Shown here: positions 10,181 through 22,800 of the stretch, piece by piece | How positions within the stretch are numbered: position 1 is the first letter of the stretch | Layout of the letters: every line of letters begins with the position of its first letter | Assembly (NCBI GenBank): GCA_002081555.1 | Contig: MZNV01002829.1 | Coordinates: forward strand, 1 to 45,695 | Origin: Protostelium mycophagum | Taxonomy: Eukaryota; Evosea; Variosea; Protosteliida; Protosteliaceae | Reading direction: 5' to 3' | DNA length: 45,695 nucleotides | The notes under the pieces: generated by a model | Database searches by the model: none | The model's input: only the letters and a program-made list of their open reading frames with translations | Told to the model about the DNA's origin: nothing | Program-made: the position numbers and the translations under genes

Positions 10181-10458
10181 TACTAGCCTGGCCCAGTCGA
10201 TCGAGAGCACAGTCATTACCCCCTCGCCATTGCTGGCTAGAAGAACGAAGAGTTGGGGGAACTGCAGCAATCTCTAAGCCTGCTGTAGCGGTCTTGAAGT
10301 AGCACAAAATTCAATATGCCCAATGCTTCAGATGCAAGATGATGAATATATATTTAATCTTCAAAAGTTAGCTTTTTGTCAAATAAATAAATCGGCAGAT
10401 AATTTATATTTCTCGTTAGCATCGACAGCTGCATTCAAGGTGTCTTACGATTATAATC
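10181..10458. other. Intergenic space, no feature seen
   Basis: No coding frame, tRNA-like B box or repeat is apparent. It carries the 3' flank of the ERF4/GOLGA7 gene. Confidence 0.5.
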
Positions 10459-11033
10459 TCATACAATCTCATCTCTTTGTGGATCGATGATTCGAACTTC
10501 GATCTGAGGAATCTTCAGAAGACATTTTTGTACAAGTCTTACCTCCAGTAAGCCATTTGAGAGTGGATTGAGCACCTCCAAACCTCTCTTTCTGTACACA
10601 TTTTGATTCTCTTCATCTAAAAATCTGTCTAATTGCTTCATGACCTGTTCGATTTAGCGACAAAGATGAAGAGTGTGTGGCACCTTCTTATAGTGATTAT
10701 CGTAACAAAGACATAATGTGAAGACCGTCAAGAAGCCCAGACATCCCTCCATAAAGGTAAGAAAGTTGAGCTGCTCTGCATCCTCAAAATACTCGTTGAT
10801 TTTTGATACTGTTGAAGCGAACTGTGCCTCTGTCACCTTGTCTAATTCAGCGATCGTACAGATCTGTGCATCTATTGCTATCAACCACTCACATTCCTGT
10901 CTGCTAATTCTCGTGGGAATCTTTCTTGAAAACGAGTGGAAAAGCCATCTTGTGTGTAATCTCGTGGTACTGATATGATATTGGGTCGTCGTAATAGCTC
11001 TTCTTCTGTTTTCCTGCGCTTCTCATCGGTCAT
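10459..11033 (-). CDS. ERF4/GOLGA7 family palmitoyltransferase partner
   Basis: This family binds a DHHC palmitoyltransferase and helps acylate Ras-like proteins at the Golgi or ER. Four exons join in frame: MTDEKRRKTEEELLRRP with VPRDYTQDGFSTRFQERFP, then TEAQFASTVSKINEYF, FMEGCLGFLTVFTLCLCYDNHYKK, VMKQLDRFLDEENQNVY, and the end IEVRIIDPQRDEIV. The EGCLGFLT segment with a hydrophobic run and the N-terminal RDY motif match the human GOLGA7 pattern. The 55-nt intron ending GACAAG gives ELADRNVTEAQF, which aligns with the family without a gap. Length is about 135 residues, as usual. The introns are 38-55 nt. Confidence 0.85.
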
Positions 11034-11210
11034 CGTTCACGGCCTTTGATTAAATAATAATGACCTCCCGCACATGGAAAGTTACGCTCTGCACGGAAAT
11101 CTCCATACAAGGCCTCCAAGCGAATTCACAACCAACGAAAAGCAGAAAGATGTACATCTTTAAAATAAATAACTTTTCGATCACTTTTTTTATGTAGACT
11201 CTTAATGGAA

Positions 11211-12196
11211 TTATCCAGAACCGCCAGAGAAGGCCTTTCCGAAGACGAGTACCTGCAATTTGTCGTAACCGGCGAGGACACCAGCTCCGGCAACGGCTCT
11301 GAGAATGTTGGCACCAGCTCCCTTGAAGAGAGACTTGGTTCCCTCCTTAGCGACGATAGCGCTGAAGGCCTGGAGGGAGGAAGAGTACTTGACAGCCTCA
11401 CCAGATGTCATCATCATACGACGTCTGACAGTGTCGATGGGGTAAGAGGCAAGTCCAGCTCCAATGGTGATGGCCCATCCGAGAAGGAAGGTGGCGAAGA
11501 AAGAGTCTCTCAAGTGGCTGGGGAGAAGGGGCTACATCTTTTTTAGAAAAAAATTATATAAAAGAGGGGGTAGCTCACCTTGAGGGAATCGTACATACCG
11601 AAGTAAAGACCACGGTAAACGACGATACCAACGCAAGAGATGACGAATCCTCTGTAGAGACCGGCAACTCCGTCGGAGGCGAGGGTTTGCTTGTAGACGT
11701 CGGCGAGACCCTTGAATTGTCTCTCTCCTCCCTTCTTGGCAGACTTGTTGTCGTTGGCAAGACGAGTTCTGGCGTAGTCGAGGGAGTACACAAAGAACAG
11801 AGAGCAAGCTCCGGCAGCACCTCCAGAGGCGAGGTTTCCGGCGAACCACTTCCAGTAACCGTCCTTGGCCTGAGAGTAACCGAACATTCTCTTGAATTGA
11901 TCCTTGAAGGCAAAGTTAAGTGCCTGGGTGGGGAAGTATCTGAGCACGTTGGCGAGGTTTCCTCTCCACAGAGATCCGGTACCCTCCTCCTTGATGACAC
12001 GGGAGAAGCACTCGCCGATTCCCTTGTAGGGCTCAGAGAGACGGCCAGACTTCAACATCTCGTCCTGGTTTTGGATGAGGAGCTTGACACGCTCAATGGG
12101 GGCAGCAGCGGTCTTGGAGACAGCGGCGGAGACACCTCCCATAAGGAAGTCGATGGCAAAGCCAGTGACGGAGTTCTTTCCCTTCTTATCGGCCAT
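11211..12196 (-). CDS. ANT: Mitochondrial ADP/ATP carrier
   Basis: This inner-membrane antiporter exchanges matrix ATP for cytosolic ADP. Three carrier repeats are visible, each with the P-x-[DE]-x-x-[RK] signature: [16 protein letters not shown] and YPIDTVRRR. The nucleotide-carrier hallmark RRRMMM is present in the third. One 47-nt intron (11532-11578) joins SLK to [12 protein letters not shown]. The length, about 312 residues, is normal, and the N-terminus [13 protein letters not shown] has no presequence, as in other carriers. A pyrimidine-rich CTTTTCTTTTAG directly before the ATG looks like a 3' splice site, so a 5'-UTR intron is likely. Codons are visibly richer in G/C than in neighbouring genes, in line with very high expression. 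Confidence 0.95.
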
Positions 12197-12992
12197 CTAA
12201 AAGAAAAGATCAACATTTGAAACGGGGTTAAAAATGTAAGACGTTTGCCATCTCTTGGCGAGGTGGTCGAAGGTAATTCAGATAGACACAAGGGAAGAGA
12301 TCAAAATGGGTAGTGAAGGGAGCCGTACCTCTTTGTTTGTTTGTCAGAGAACAATGCTGCGACGGACAGACCAAGAGGCAGGACAGAAAAAAAAATTCGG
12401 TTGTCCGCTTCTCGGCTTCTTCTGTGTCGACAAAAAATAGCCGTCTCAGCATGTTTGTGGTGGAAAACTGTCGAATTGACCTGGCTTGGAAAAACAATGT
12501 AGACAAAGTCAAATGTAGACAGATGTTTTCAGGCCAAAAGCGAGGTCGACAAAAACGACGGGAACTTTCCAAGTCCGCGATCTGTCCGGAGAAAGAAAGA
12601 CAGAAATGATCAGAGGCAATCGATCAAGTGAGCTTCCAATAAACACTCCGAATCGAAGCTCAATTATTTGTGTGTGGGAAGATCGAGTGGATGATGTCTT
12701 AAGTATGTAAGTGCGAACCACTTACATTACGCAAGTATTATGATTAATACTCGAATGGAAGATCCCTTGCTCGTCTTTTTAATTGTCATATGATAGTTGA
12801 CGATCCGCAACAAACTTCATCTTTCTGAAACATGAAACATCAATCACGAAGATTCATCAACATCGTCATGGATCTGTCTCGTTGATACGAAATATTTTAG
12901 ACACAACTTCTAAGCCGATTGACCGACCACGTATTTCGGTGCATCAGAAGATTTCATTTGAACATGGCCAGTCTCTTTTGAAGTGAAACAAC
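12197..12992. other. Intergenic space upstream of the ADP/ATP carrier
   Basis: Nearly 800 bp with no supported gene. The right half is A/T-rich. The part next to the carrier probably holds its promoter, a 5'-UTR exon and an intron. Short frames on both strands show no recognisable domain. Confidence 0.5.
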
Positions 12993-13530
12993 TCAATTCT
13001 GAAGAAGCACCGCTTCAAAAATGGAAATTTGATGCAGAATCCTAACTAATTTGGTGATGTCCAACAAAGGCTCACGAACATACATTACTTTGACGAACAG
13101 ATGCGACAAAGTCGACCGTATCACAGAATACGCTGTGAAAATTGCACTCGTCCTTTTGACATTGTTTCTGTGATCGTCCCTTCTGGGCCATGGTTCCGAG
13201 AGCGTAAACCGTAGTCATCTACAACGATCCCAGGAATGTGAAAAAACACAACACTTCGGGCTCCCTGGGAAGGACCATGATCCCAGATGCCACACTAAAC
13301 ATAACTTAAACTTCAAAGTACTACTTACCATGAATGTCAACAACAGACAGCAGTGTATCAGGATCAAGAGAGACGGGACACCGTGCACCAACAAGGCCGT
13401 GAGAGGCTGCGAGCTTTGCGAGCCACATAAAAATGGTGCCATAAGAACTAGAAGACTTCGCGCCAAGAAGAGGTGAGCCTGTAGCTTTAACTACGGGAAG
13501 CGGTCTTACCGATCCAGAACTGCTGAAAAG
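12993..13530 (-). CDS. Possible small hydrophobic protein, uncertain
   Basis: Splice-like sites on the minus strand suggest a short gene. One exon gives ARSLLVLMAPFLCG and SLLILIHCCLLLTFM, two hydrophobic stretches. It is joined by an intron ending TCGTTGTAG to MTTVYALGTMAQKG, and by a further 45-nt intron to a stop at 12993-12995. A second frame through the same exons is also open for some length, so the reading frame is not certain. The first exon would lie against the start of the plus-strand gene at 13531. No family is recognised. Confidence 0.3.
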
Positions 13531-13902
13531 ATGGATTGTGAGATGAAGAAGACGATTACCAGCACGACATCATCCAAAACAGCTCTCCTTTCGGTACCCT
13601 CAGATAATGCTCTCGAGACCTTCTCCTCTATCACACTCAACTACGAAGAGGTTGAAAGTATACTTCGCAGCCATCCCCCAAATCTGCAAATCTTTCACTA
13701 CGAAACAAAAAACTCTTTCATCGTGGAAGACTCGACAGAATACTGCTCTGATGTACAGGCCTCATCGACAGATGAAGAAGATGGGGAATGCTTCGATCGG
13801 GCCACATCGAGGAGGTCCAGCGTCCCGATGACGAGATACGACACCAACAAGAGACCGAGATTTTATAGTACCATAGAAGTGTATGATAAACAGTTCTTCT
13901 AA
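13531..13902 (+). CDS. Hypothetical acidic Ser/Thr-rich protein
   Basis: An uninterrupted frame of 123 codons from ATG at 13531 to TAA at 13900-13902. The N-terminal third is rich in Ser and Thr (KKTITSTTSSKTALL), the middle looks folded (ITLNYEEVESILRSHPPN and LQIFHYETKNSFIVE), and the acidic STDEEDGE is followed by a basic, Ser-rich tail. I recognise no domain. The composition is protein-like, with none of the repeated bias of a shadow frame. It lies 222 bp before the phosphatase gene on the same strand. Confidence 0.5.
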   Translation: MDCEMKKTITSTTSSKTALLSVPSDNALETFSSITLNYEEVESILRSHPPNLQIFHYETKNSFIVEDSTEYCSDVQASSTDEEDGECFDRATSRRSSVPMTRYDTNKRPRFYSTIEVYDKQFF

Positions 13903-14124
13903 TACTTTGTCTTGTGGTTCAAGAGGCCTCCTGCGTAAAGAGGGCGAAAATGCAATTTTCCTTGAAACTGAGTTGCGAAACACAGGATTCCTGCCAAATT
14001 TCTTCTCCACTTTTTGAGCGCAACACATCATCAATCCAAAGAACATAACAACACGACGAGATATCGACGTTAGGTGTAATCCAGAAAGCATTAAGAACAT
14101 CACCATTGGCTCAGACCTGAAGAA

Positions 14125-16041
14125 ATGTCAAATACAGAAGAGGTATTATTGAGCTCTGCCAAATTGATCAGCTCTGGTGTGTTGCCAGAAGACTACAGAG
14201 CTGGGCCGACTGTCGGGCTGCATCGGCGCAATTCACTAGAACCTATTGAAGAAGTTGATCAAGACTCCCTGACACATTCCTCACATATAACCCCACATCT
14301 TGTGCATTCTGGAAGAAGCTATGATGATTCTGATGTGAGCTCTCCAAATAGCTCACCTATTTCTCAAAGACATTGTGCTGACCCTTTGATGCATGTAAGA
14401 TAATGATGTGCTCTCTTGCCATTGACGTCTTTTAGGTTTCTGCGAAAGCAATTACGGTGACTGCAGAAACACAGCCAGAAGATGTGAAGGAGAATGAGAA
14501 GGGACAGATACCAGAGATGGTCTTAGCCGAAGAAGAGAGACCAGCAGAAAATGTCTTCCAGAATATTGTCAATTTTAGAGATGTGGGGGCCAATTACAAT
14601 CGGGATAGTGGCTCAAGGTAGCCAATTCGAAAATGCATTTCATTAATCGAGTACAGAAGAATGAAAGAGCGTGTATTCTTCAGATCGGGTCGCTTGGATG
14701 ATGCCACAACCCGCGATGTCGAGATCCTGATAAAAAAATATGACATTAAATCGGTGATCGATTTGAGGGCAGAGACAGAAGGAAGCACCGGGAAGCACAC
14801 CCCCTTCTTCCCCACTACTGTCTTTGATGGAAACATGGCAAGGGAGGCGGCACATGCTCTGAAAAAAAGAAATGTCACCACAAAGCAAGAAGTGAGGATC
14901 GCTAAAAATAGAATCACCAACTCTTTATCAAATTTCTGCAAGATATTGTATTTGATTTGTTAAAATGACGAATGGAACGAATAATTGCAGGTATTGCAAA
15001 TACCAAATGACTACCAAAGGAGCGGAGAGAGGGTCACGTACCACATCAATTTCGCCGGAACAAGTTACAGACTGAACAGTGCATGGAAGCCACTATCGTT
15101 CAAAAACAAGCTCAAGGTAAGCTTTTACTCTTCGTTTCGGTAATTAATAATATTTTCTTTATAAACAAAACTTCCATAGACTTGTTCAAGATGCATGCGT
15201 CATCATGATGATGTTAATGTTGATCACGATCATTGAATCATTTTTTGAATCATTCAGAATTCTAAAAAGAAAAGGTCGCCTCTGCCATGCTCCGTGGGAA
15301 GAAGCCCGAGGCGGTCAAGATAGTGGGACAGACAGTACTGGAGCCTTACGGCCTCTTTGGGCTCAACCGAGATTTTATTCAATATTGTGGTGCGGAGATC
15401 ACAGCGGCGCTGAAAGTGATGAGCATATCGCATCATTACCCGTTGTTAGTCCATTGTACTCAAGGGAAAGACAGGACTGGGCTCATTTGTGGTCAGTTTT
15501 CATCGAGTTTTCATCGAATTTTCAACGATTTTTCGTTGAATTTCATCGAATTTTTGATTCGGAATCATACTTGAAATGTTCTCGAGAACATAGAATTGAG
15601 ATATCATAGCGATGGCACTGTACATATGTGGGGCGGATGACCAAGATATCATAACCGATTACTGCCGGTCACAAAAAGGGTTGAATGCACAGAGAGAAAT
15701 TATGGTTCAAGAGATGAGAAAAAATGGGCTCTCAGCGGATTTTTCCGATGCTCCATTGGAGGTAATTTTCTACAAAAGTATTTTACAAAATAATTTATTA
15801 TTGTCTGAGACCGCAGTACAATCCAAAAATAATGCCATTCTGCCATTGACTAAAGCAAAAGGTGATGAGGCAAACACTCCGCTACATCAGGGAAGAGTAC
15901 GGCAGTATCGAGGATTACCTTGACAAGAATGGGTTCACTGAAAAATACCGAAGGGCTTTAAGAAGGTGCCTCTTGGTGCGACCAGAGTCAGCAGAGGACA
16001 CCGAAGAATATTTAAGCCCGCTGTCCACGAAAACGCTGTAG
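14125..16041 (+). CDS. Y_phosphatase3-type tyrosine/dual-specificity phosphatase
   Basis: Seven exons join in frame to about 450 residues. After a Ser-rich N-terminal extension of about 140 residues (SSPNSSPISQR), the catalytic domain reads NIVNFRDVGANY, RVFFRSGRLDDATT, SVIDLRAETEG, then YHINFAGTSYRL and YGLFGLNRDFI. The phosphate-binding loop is HCTQGKDRTG, that is C-x5-R with the Lys-Asp pair typical of this family. The C-terminal lobe has the familiar YGSIEDYLDKNGF. Proteins of this family dephosphorylate tyrosine or phosphoinositides; the substrate here is unknown. Intron ends such as CTAAAAAGAAAAG and TTGACTAAAG were chosen because they alone keep the frame. The extension is probably disordered and could be a regulatory, phosphorylated tail. 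Confidence 0.87.
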
Positions 16042-16204
16042 ATAGAATCGAATAAAGAGTTAATTGTAGAGGCTGGCAACCAATCTCTTAACATCCATGT
16101 CAGAACCGGTGCTGGCGGTTTTTGACACTCGTTTCCGCCAACGACAAAGGAAATCTCCTCCTTAGTTTCAGAGTTCCGACGACAACCATTTCCTTCCCTC
16201 CAAG

Positions 16205-16753
16205 ATGAGACAAGCAGCTCTCTTTGTCCTCGTCCTGGCCCTCTTTGGTGTCGCAGTGACAGCCAGAGCAGTCAAAGAATCTGCTGCATCAGGCGCTTAC
16301 AACGGACAAGTCACTTTCTATGGTTGGAATGACAACGTCAGTTTTCATCCAGTATGATGTCGCTCACTAAAATAGGACCCTCCCAGCGACCAGATCGCAC
16401 ATGGTGTGAAGCACTCCAGAGCCACACAGACCGCAGGAAATTACAGTAACCCCAACACTGCTGCTGCAGACCCAAGACTTTTCCCCTTTGGAACCATCAT
16501 CTACGTCCCTTTTCTGAGAAAATACGTCATCATCGAGGATACTTGTGCTCAGTGCATTCAAGACCACAACAAAGGCAAAAGCCACATCGACATCTGGATG
16601 GGTCCTAACTCTCACGCACCAAGCAACTTGGACAGCTGCGAAGGAAGCCTTACCAGAGATAATGTGCCCTTCACCGCCAACCCATCCCGCAATCTCCCCG
16701 TTGACACCACCCCCTTCTACCAGAACGGAAAATGCACCGGAAAGATGCACTAA
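16205..16753 (+). CDS. Secreted 3D-domain (double-psi barrel) protein
   Basis: The protein begins MRQAALFVLVLALFGVAVTA, a clear signal peptide. After a 39-nt intron comes a 3D-type double-psi beta-barrel: AADPRLFPFGTIIYVP, KYVIIEDTCAQC and KSHIDIWMGP, with the conserved aspartates. Such barrels occur in peptidoglycan-cleaving MltA-like proteins and in expansin- and barwin-like secreted proteins. The length is about 168 residues. Four cysteines could form disulfides. A role on bacterial or fungal cell walls, or in the organism's own coat, is possible but not shown. Its stop faces the end of the giant gene 141 bp away. Confidence 0.85.
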
Positions 16754-16894
16754 ATCCACAAATGTTTTATAAAATGTGATATTAATAATTATACCTTACT
16801 ATTTGTACATAACATAACTTAGAACACCACATTATTTTAAATTTAAAATCAAATTGAAACAGGAGATGAGCAATATTAATGATTTTATTGGTTC

Positions 16895-19800
16895 TCACAT
16901 GTAGTCCACTACTACTTTGTTAGCGATCATCCCACTCAGCAACTCTCCAAATCTCTGTATCACTGAGTCGAGTGCCGTGCAATTTGCTGCGATAGAGACA
17001 AAGGCCTCGGATAATTGAATACCACCACTAGCTGCTTGGAAAGTACCTCCGCCAGCTTGAGACATGCGAGAAAGGAGGCTATGGTCAGAACCCCCACCAA
17101 AAGCAATCGTGTGAGCCTTAAATCCAAGGGAGGAATATTGTGCGAAGATTTGCCTCATTGTTTCGGTTGCATTTCCAGACCCATCACCTCCATCTGACAT
17201 GAAAATCATTATTGGGACCATGTTCTTAGCGGTCTTTCCAATCAATTGCTGTGCAGCTAATAGTGCCGGAGTAAAAGATGTGCCACCACCACGGTATCTC
17301 AATGTTTGAGGAGCAGTTGAAATGGGTACAACAGCAGCTGAAACCAGAGGGGAATCATCGAATTGCACGGTAGATATCATGTCTTCGAATCCTTGGTCGT
17401 TCGTTCTTCTTCTCAAGAACTCTTGGTAAGCGGACATAAGATCAGCCCATGGTTGGCCGCCCATAGACCCAGAGTCATCAAGGACAAATACGAAATGGAA
17501 GCATCTAGTTTCGACTTGATTCTTGTCGAAGAGATCAACAGTCTCCATCTTGCGTCTGACTTTTTCATCGTTGTAGTAAGACCTAAAGGCCCCCTCCATC
17601 TTGGCTGTGTAATTCTGATTGATGCGGGCAAACATAAGCTCAATCTCTTTGTTGCGAATATCTCCAATGACTTGTTTCACAGAGAGGGCATCGGGCGTAG
17701 GTATGCGTGAGTAGCGATCTTGAAGATCATCATTCAGTTCAGCACCGTGTCCAGGAGCATCGGTGGCAAGGATGATGAATTTGGCTTTCGATTTCCATTC
17801 CATTTTGGTTGTGGCCAGATGCAATGCCCCAATGACATCCTCAGGTCCATCATTCCCGCCTGTTGCAAAGAGATTTTTGACGAAGCCGGATACTTTGTTG
17901 ATATCTTCAGAGAAGCCCTCAATTTGCAAGTGGTTCTTGTCTCCAAAGTCCTTGAAAGCAACGGCACCAAACCTCATCTTGATCTCGAGTCCATCGAACT
18001 TCTCTTTGATCTTTGGTCCAATTCCGGTCATGATGCCTGATATTTGTGCTTTTGCCGCGGCGATCCATCTTGACATGCTTCCGGTGGTGTCAATGACAAA
18101 GCAAACATCGAGTGTCATTGATCCAGGTGATGCGCCTGGGATGATGTTCACTTCTCTGTCTGACTGCAGGCGGCTCACAATCTCTTCAAACACCTTCTTG
18201 TTTTTGTTGGAATCCAAAATATCAGAAATCGTTCCATTTCCATCCTCAGAGAAGACAAATTCTCTCATATGGGAGTCCAACACGTCTGGTTCATGTTCTT
18301 CTTCCTCTACAAGTGCTCTGAAGGCGACTGGTACATCGCTAGGTCTCATCACTTGGACATACTTGGCGTAATTACGAGACACGTTGTTCTTCTCATATCC
18401 AACAGCCACAGCGGTCACATCTATATTCTCATTTTGAGCTCGGTGGAGAGCAGCAGACAGCTGCATACTAGATGAGCTGTATCCGTCTGTGAAAACAAAA
18501 ATCTTCTTCGCCTGGCGGCCAGTATTGGAGAGGAGATCTAATGCGGTATTGAGTGCGTTTGCGTCAAGTGTTGACATCTGATCGTCAAAGCGAATAGAGG
18601 TCAGAAGAGTGTAGATGGCAGCAGAATCCCAAGGCTGTTCTTCTGTTTTCACGACGGTGACCTTTGATCCAAACAGTATGATGGTGAACTTATCGAGTCC
18701 CATGTTCATGAAGGAATTGATCATTGTGATCAATACTTGCACTGCACAATCTGCGCTGTGCCCGCTCATAGATGCGCTTGTATCCAATATCATGACTATC
18801 CCATATTTTCTTCTGCCTCCTGACTTCTTCTGAGCAAAGATATTCTTATATTGATAGTTGGAGGCCACAGACTTGATCACTCCAGAAAGATAGAGAGATG
18901 ATCCCTTGCTGCTGCCACATTTTCTAGTGTAAATATTGTTGGGAAACATGTAATCCTCTAACGCCGTGGTCATCTGGTCTATCTGCACATTCAGATATTG
19001 CTGCGACTCTCTCCATGAGGAGTCTGTCACTTTGGTGTTTGTGGGATGTATTCTTGCATAATATTCGCTCAGTTGCTGTTTCATCTGGTCATAGGATACA
19101 TTCTCGTTCTTCTTCTCCATTAAGTTTGTGATATCGTGTGGAATAGAGTTGTTGGGAGGGCTGACAGTAAAGAATCCTCCTGCTTTAGAAGATATATCCT
19201 TCATCCTAAGATTTAACTCATTCAATGGGAATGGAGCAATTGGCTTTGTTGGTACTGATGCTGTTGGTCTTGGAGGGGGATCACCAGATGATTGAGTGAA
19301 TTTCGAGACCACACCGCTATACTGATCAAGAAGTAGTTTTGTCAAGGCAACTGGAAGTTGACCGGATTGACTGACGTCCAGAATATGGTGATGATGAGCA
19401 ACTATCTCCAAGAATTTATCGGCGCCCTTCTGTTGTGCACCTTGGATCAAAAGGACACTCAAATTGATCTGTTTCGGATCTATTGAGGACCTCCAGTCTG
19501 AAATATCTCTCTGCTGGGTCAGCCCATCGGTGAGCATCATGACCATGCGATGTTTTCTGACGCTTGGAGGATCTGGCCACACCTTCTGAGTGATACTCGA
19601 TAATGCTGTGGCGGGGTATGTTCCCTCATTGTATGTGAAACTTTCGAGGATATATTCTCCTAGTGTGAAGTTGAGTGGCTGGTCTAGACGCTTCAAAATG
19701 GTCTGTTTGTGCTCTGCTCCAAATTTGGCCACAGCAAATCTGACTTCCATCTTACGTAAAGCCTCCATCACCACAACAAGGGCCTCAGCAGTGAAGTTAT

Positions 19801-22800
19801 GTAATGAGCCCATAGATCCTGAGTTATCGACCATGATGCACCATTCAAACTCGTGTATATCATATACTTTTCTTGACACCTCTTCTTGTTTACGGCCAAG
19901 TTGGTCCAGGACAAGGTTGATAATAGTATGTACAGATTTCAGCTCTACAATTGACTGATAGCTCCACTTCTCTCTCTGAGCTGGCGGTTTGATGTCCCCA
20001 ATGTCTACCACCGTAGATGATTTTGTACTTCTTTTGATGGCAGAATTACGATATAAAGTTGAAAGATCTGGCATGTGTCTTGACATATCTGCAGAGAAAT
20101 CTATCTTCATGAGCCTCTGTTCCATGGCTGCCATCTCTGGTTCAAATGTACTCAATTCATACTCTGTTGAGACTTGCAATGGCTCTACTGACTGAAGACT
20201 AGTATTGGCAAAATCTTTGATCTTCTTGACCATCATGCGCTCTTGAGTTGGTGTCGGCATCTTGATGTTTGTTTCAAAACGTGATAGTTGAGCTGGTGAT
20301 TGATGATTCACTGTGTGCATCTGTCTTGACATTTCATCCCAATCAAGAGCGAGATCTAACTCCTCAAAATTTGCTGCCATATTGATGTTTGATTCTTGGA
20401 GTGGCTCAGTGATGAGGGGCACCTCAATTTGAGGGCAATGCTCTTGATCATTGATGACTGCCTTCTCAATCAGCCATCTGCTTGTAGAATATTCGTGAGG
20501 ATTCTCAATCTCTTGGTTGCCACTTGATTTGATGATATTCTGAGGCATCCTGAAGTCCTTCTTTGTTGAGGTAGAAGACTGAATGTCAAGTTTTTGCACA
20601 ATTTCTTTGATTGAAGCGATATTCTCGACATCTAAAGCTTGCAGGAGGTGTTTGGTTGCATCAATTTCAGAACACAGCTCACGGAAGACATTCTGAGGTA
20701 AGTGCTGCATAGATTGTTGGGCAGCAAGCATCATGCGAAGTAAGTTGAGACCTTGGGTTATGAGCTCCCTCTGTTGCTGTTGACACTCTTTTCCCATGTT
20801 TTCGCGGTGGATTGCCTGAACCACAGCTCCTCTCCAGATTACATTGGCGGCACACAGCTTTGGTACTGCTGTCAACCTCTCCATTAATTTTGAAGTATTG
20901 TAAAAGGATGACAGAGTGGACTGTTGATTGAGAAGTTCCTTTGATGAAATCTCTGACAAGATCTGCTTTGTATTTGCAATATCCTTCCCAACTGTACTGA
21001 GAAGGATCTGAGTCGATTCCTTTGGTTCTTCATCGGATGCATCATCAATATCTTCCTCAGTGTCTTCTTCATCTAAATCGCTGCCTTGAGAGAGATCATC
21101 TTGCGAAGTATGATTATCATCACTGGTGTGGTCATTTGACTGTTCGCTATCATCTGATTCGGATTCTGAATCTTTTGATATTGCTGATTTTTCGTCTGCT
21201 TGGTTGCAAGGGGAACTTGTAAGCACTTCAGATGGAGTAAAATTCGATCTCTCTTGTAGCTTGGCCTGGTTTATGGCTGGTATGAAAGATCCAGGACTAT
21301 TGTTACTGGATATGTTTGGCATTTCCGATTCCACAGGATTCACTGCAGTTTGGCAATATTGTAGAGTCATTCGGGTGAGAGAGGCAATTTGCTTGCCTGC
21401 CTTTTCTGACAGTGCAAAGTTGATAATATCTTTGAAAATACTCTCTCCAAATTTGATTTCTGCTTGTGAATGGCCGCTGGATTTACAAAGAACTGCTGAT
21501 AATTTTGTAGCTAATTCCTCTGCGCTTGATATGGCAGCTTGTCTGTCTTCCTTCTGCAAACTGATTTGAAGTTTGACAATAGCCTTCTCAAGCAGATTGA
21601 AAGATGGGTCTTTTAGAGGGATTTGCAAGCTTTGTGCAATATTGTTTGTGATACGCTTTGGCGCCAGCTGGTTTGAAAGGGCTTGAATGGTCGTGGCTAA
21701 GAATGGCGCAGTGGTTGTGTGAGATAAGGGTGTGGCGTTACATAATTCTTTCACAACTTCTTCAATAGAGCCCTTGAGGTGAAGATTGGAATTCTTGTCA
21801 ATGGCAGTCAGTAGAGTTCTCTGAGCATCCTGCAATATTTCTTGTGTATTCTGATCCTTTTCCATGTTCTGTAGCATTCCAAATGTCTGAGATATCCCAG
21901 AAGGCAAATTCCCAGAGAGAAGATGGGATATAGCATCTGCTATGGGTTTCCAGTCAGCAGACATATGGTTGGTGGCCTTAGCAAAGATGTTTTGGGCAAC
22001 TTGTGACGATGTTGTTGTCTGATTCTTCAACATCTGGATTTCATCTGACATTTCTGATCTTATTTTTGTCATAAGAGTATTGATATCTGGATGACCAGAC
22101 TTCTGTAGTATTGACAAAGCAGGGGAGGCCAGTTCTTCCACATGATCTTTTGTTGCTGATGTTTGTGAAATAGAGGTAGTTTTCATCATCTCAGCCACTT
22201 TGTGCAAGGGTTCAATTTGATTCTTCTCTGGATTGTGAGAGATGTCTGGACCGCTTGTTCCTCGGAGAGTTATAGTGTGAACATATTCCACCAATTTCTT
22301 CTCTGTTGTGAGATGACCTCGTCCTTGTACCATGAAGTTAAATTCTAGCCAAAATTCACCGATCTGAGCTTCCTTTGATTTAACCGTAACAAGGAATTCA
22401 TATAAATCTCCTTTGCTCAATGTAAGGCAATTTGTTCCAGATGGTGGCACCCGTACATTGGATGTAGAGACTTCTGTACCAGTTCCAAATGATTTGTAAG
22501 AGATAAAAACTACTGTCTTTGGTCCCAAATTCCTCATCTTGACCACCCCTGTGGCTGGCTTCCCAAGGATTGCTTGACCAATATTTAACATGGCATTTGG
22601 AACGAATTTCACATTTGATCGTTTGACTGTGTATCTATATGGTACTTGGGCTTCTCTTTGATTCCTGACATCTGAAAGGAGGAGAATGGTTCCGGCTTGA
22701 GAATCGAGGCTATTCATCTTGTAAGTGACTTTCAATTCTTTTTGTGCATCCTTTGGCAGAAAAACCGAATCATTGCTAATTGTAAGTTGGTCTTGGGATG

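Noticed and set aside
10181-10320. A possible tRNA gene
   Set aside because: No B box or cloverleaf could be fitted on either strand.
11687-12220. A 177-codon open frame on the plus strand
   Set aside because: It is antisense to the ADP/ATP carrier and arises from that gene's strong codon bias. It shows no domain.
13880-14106. A minus-strand frame starting MVMFLMLSGLHLTSIS
   Set aside because: It has a hydrophobic start and basic tail, but it runs antisense into the 13531-13902 gene without a clear stop or intron. No family is recognised, so it is not listed as a gene.
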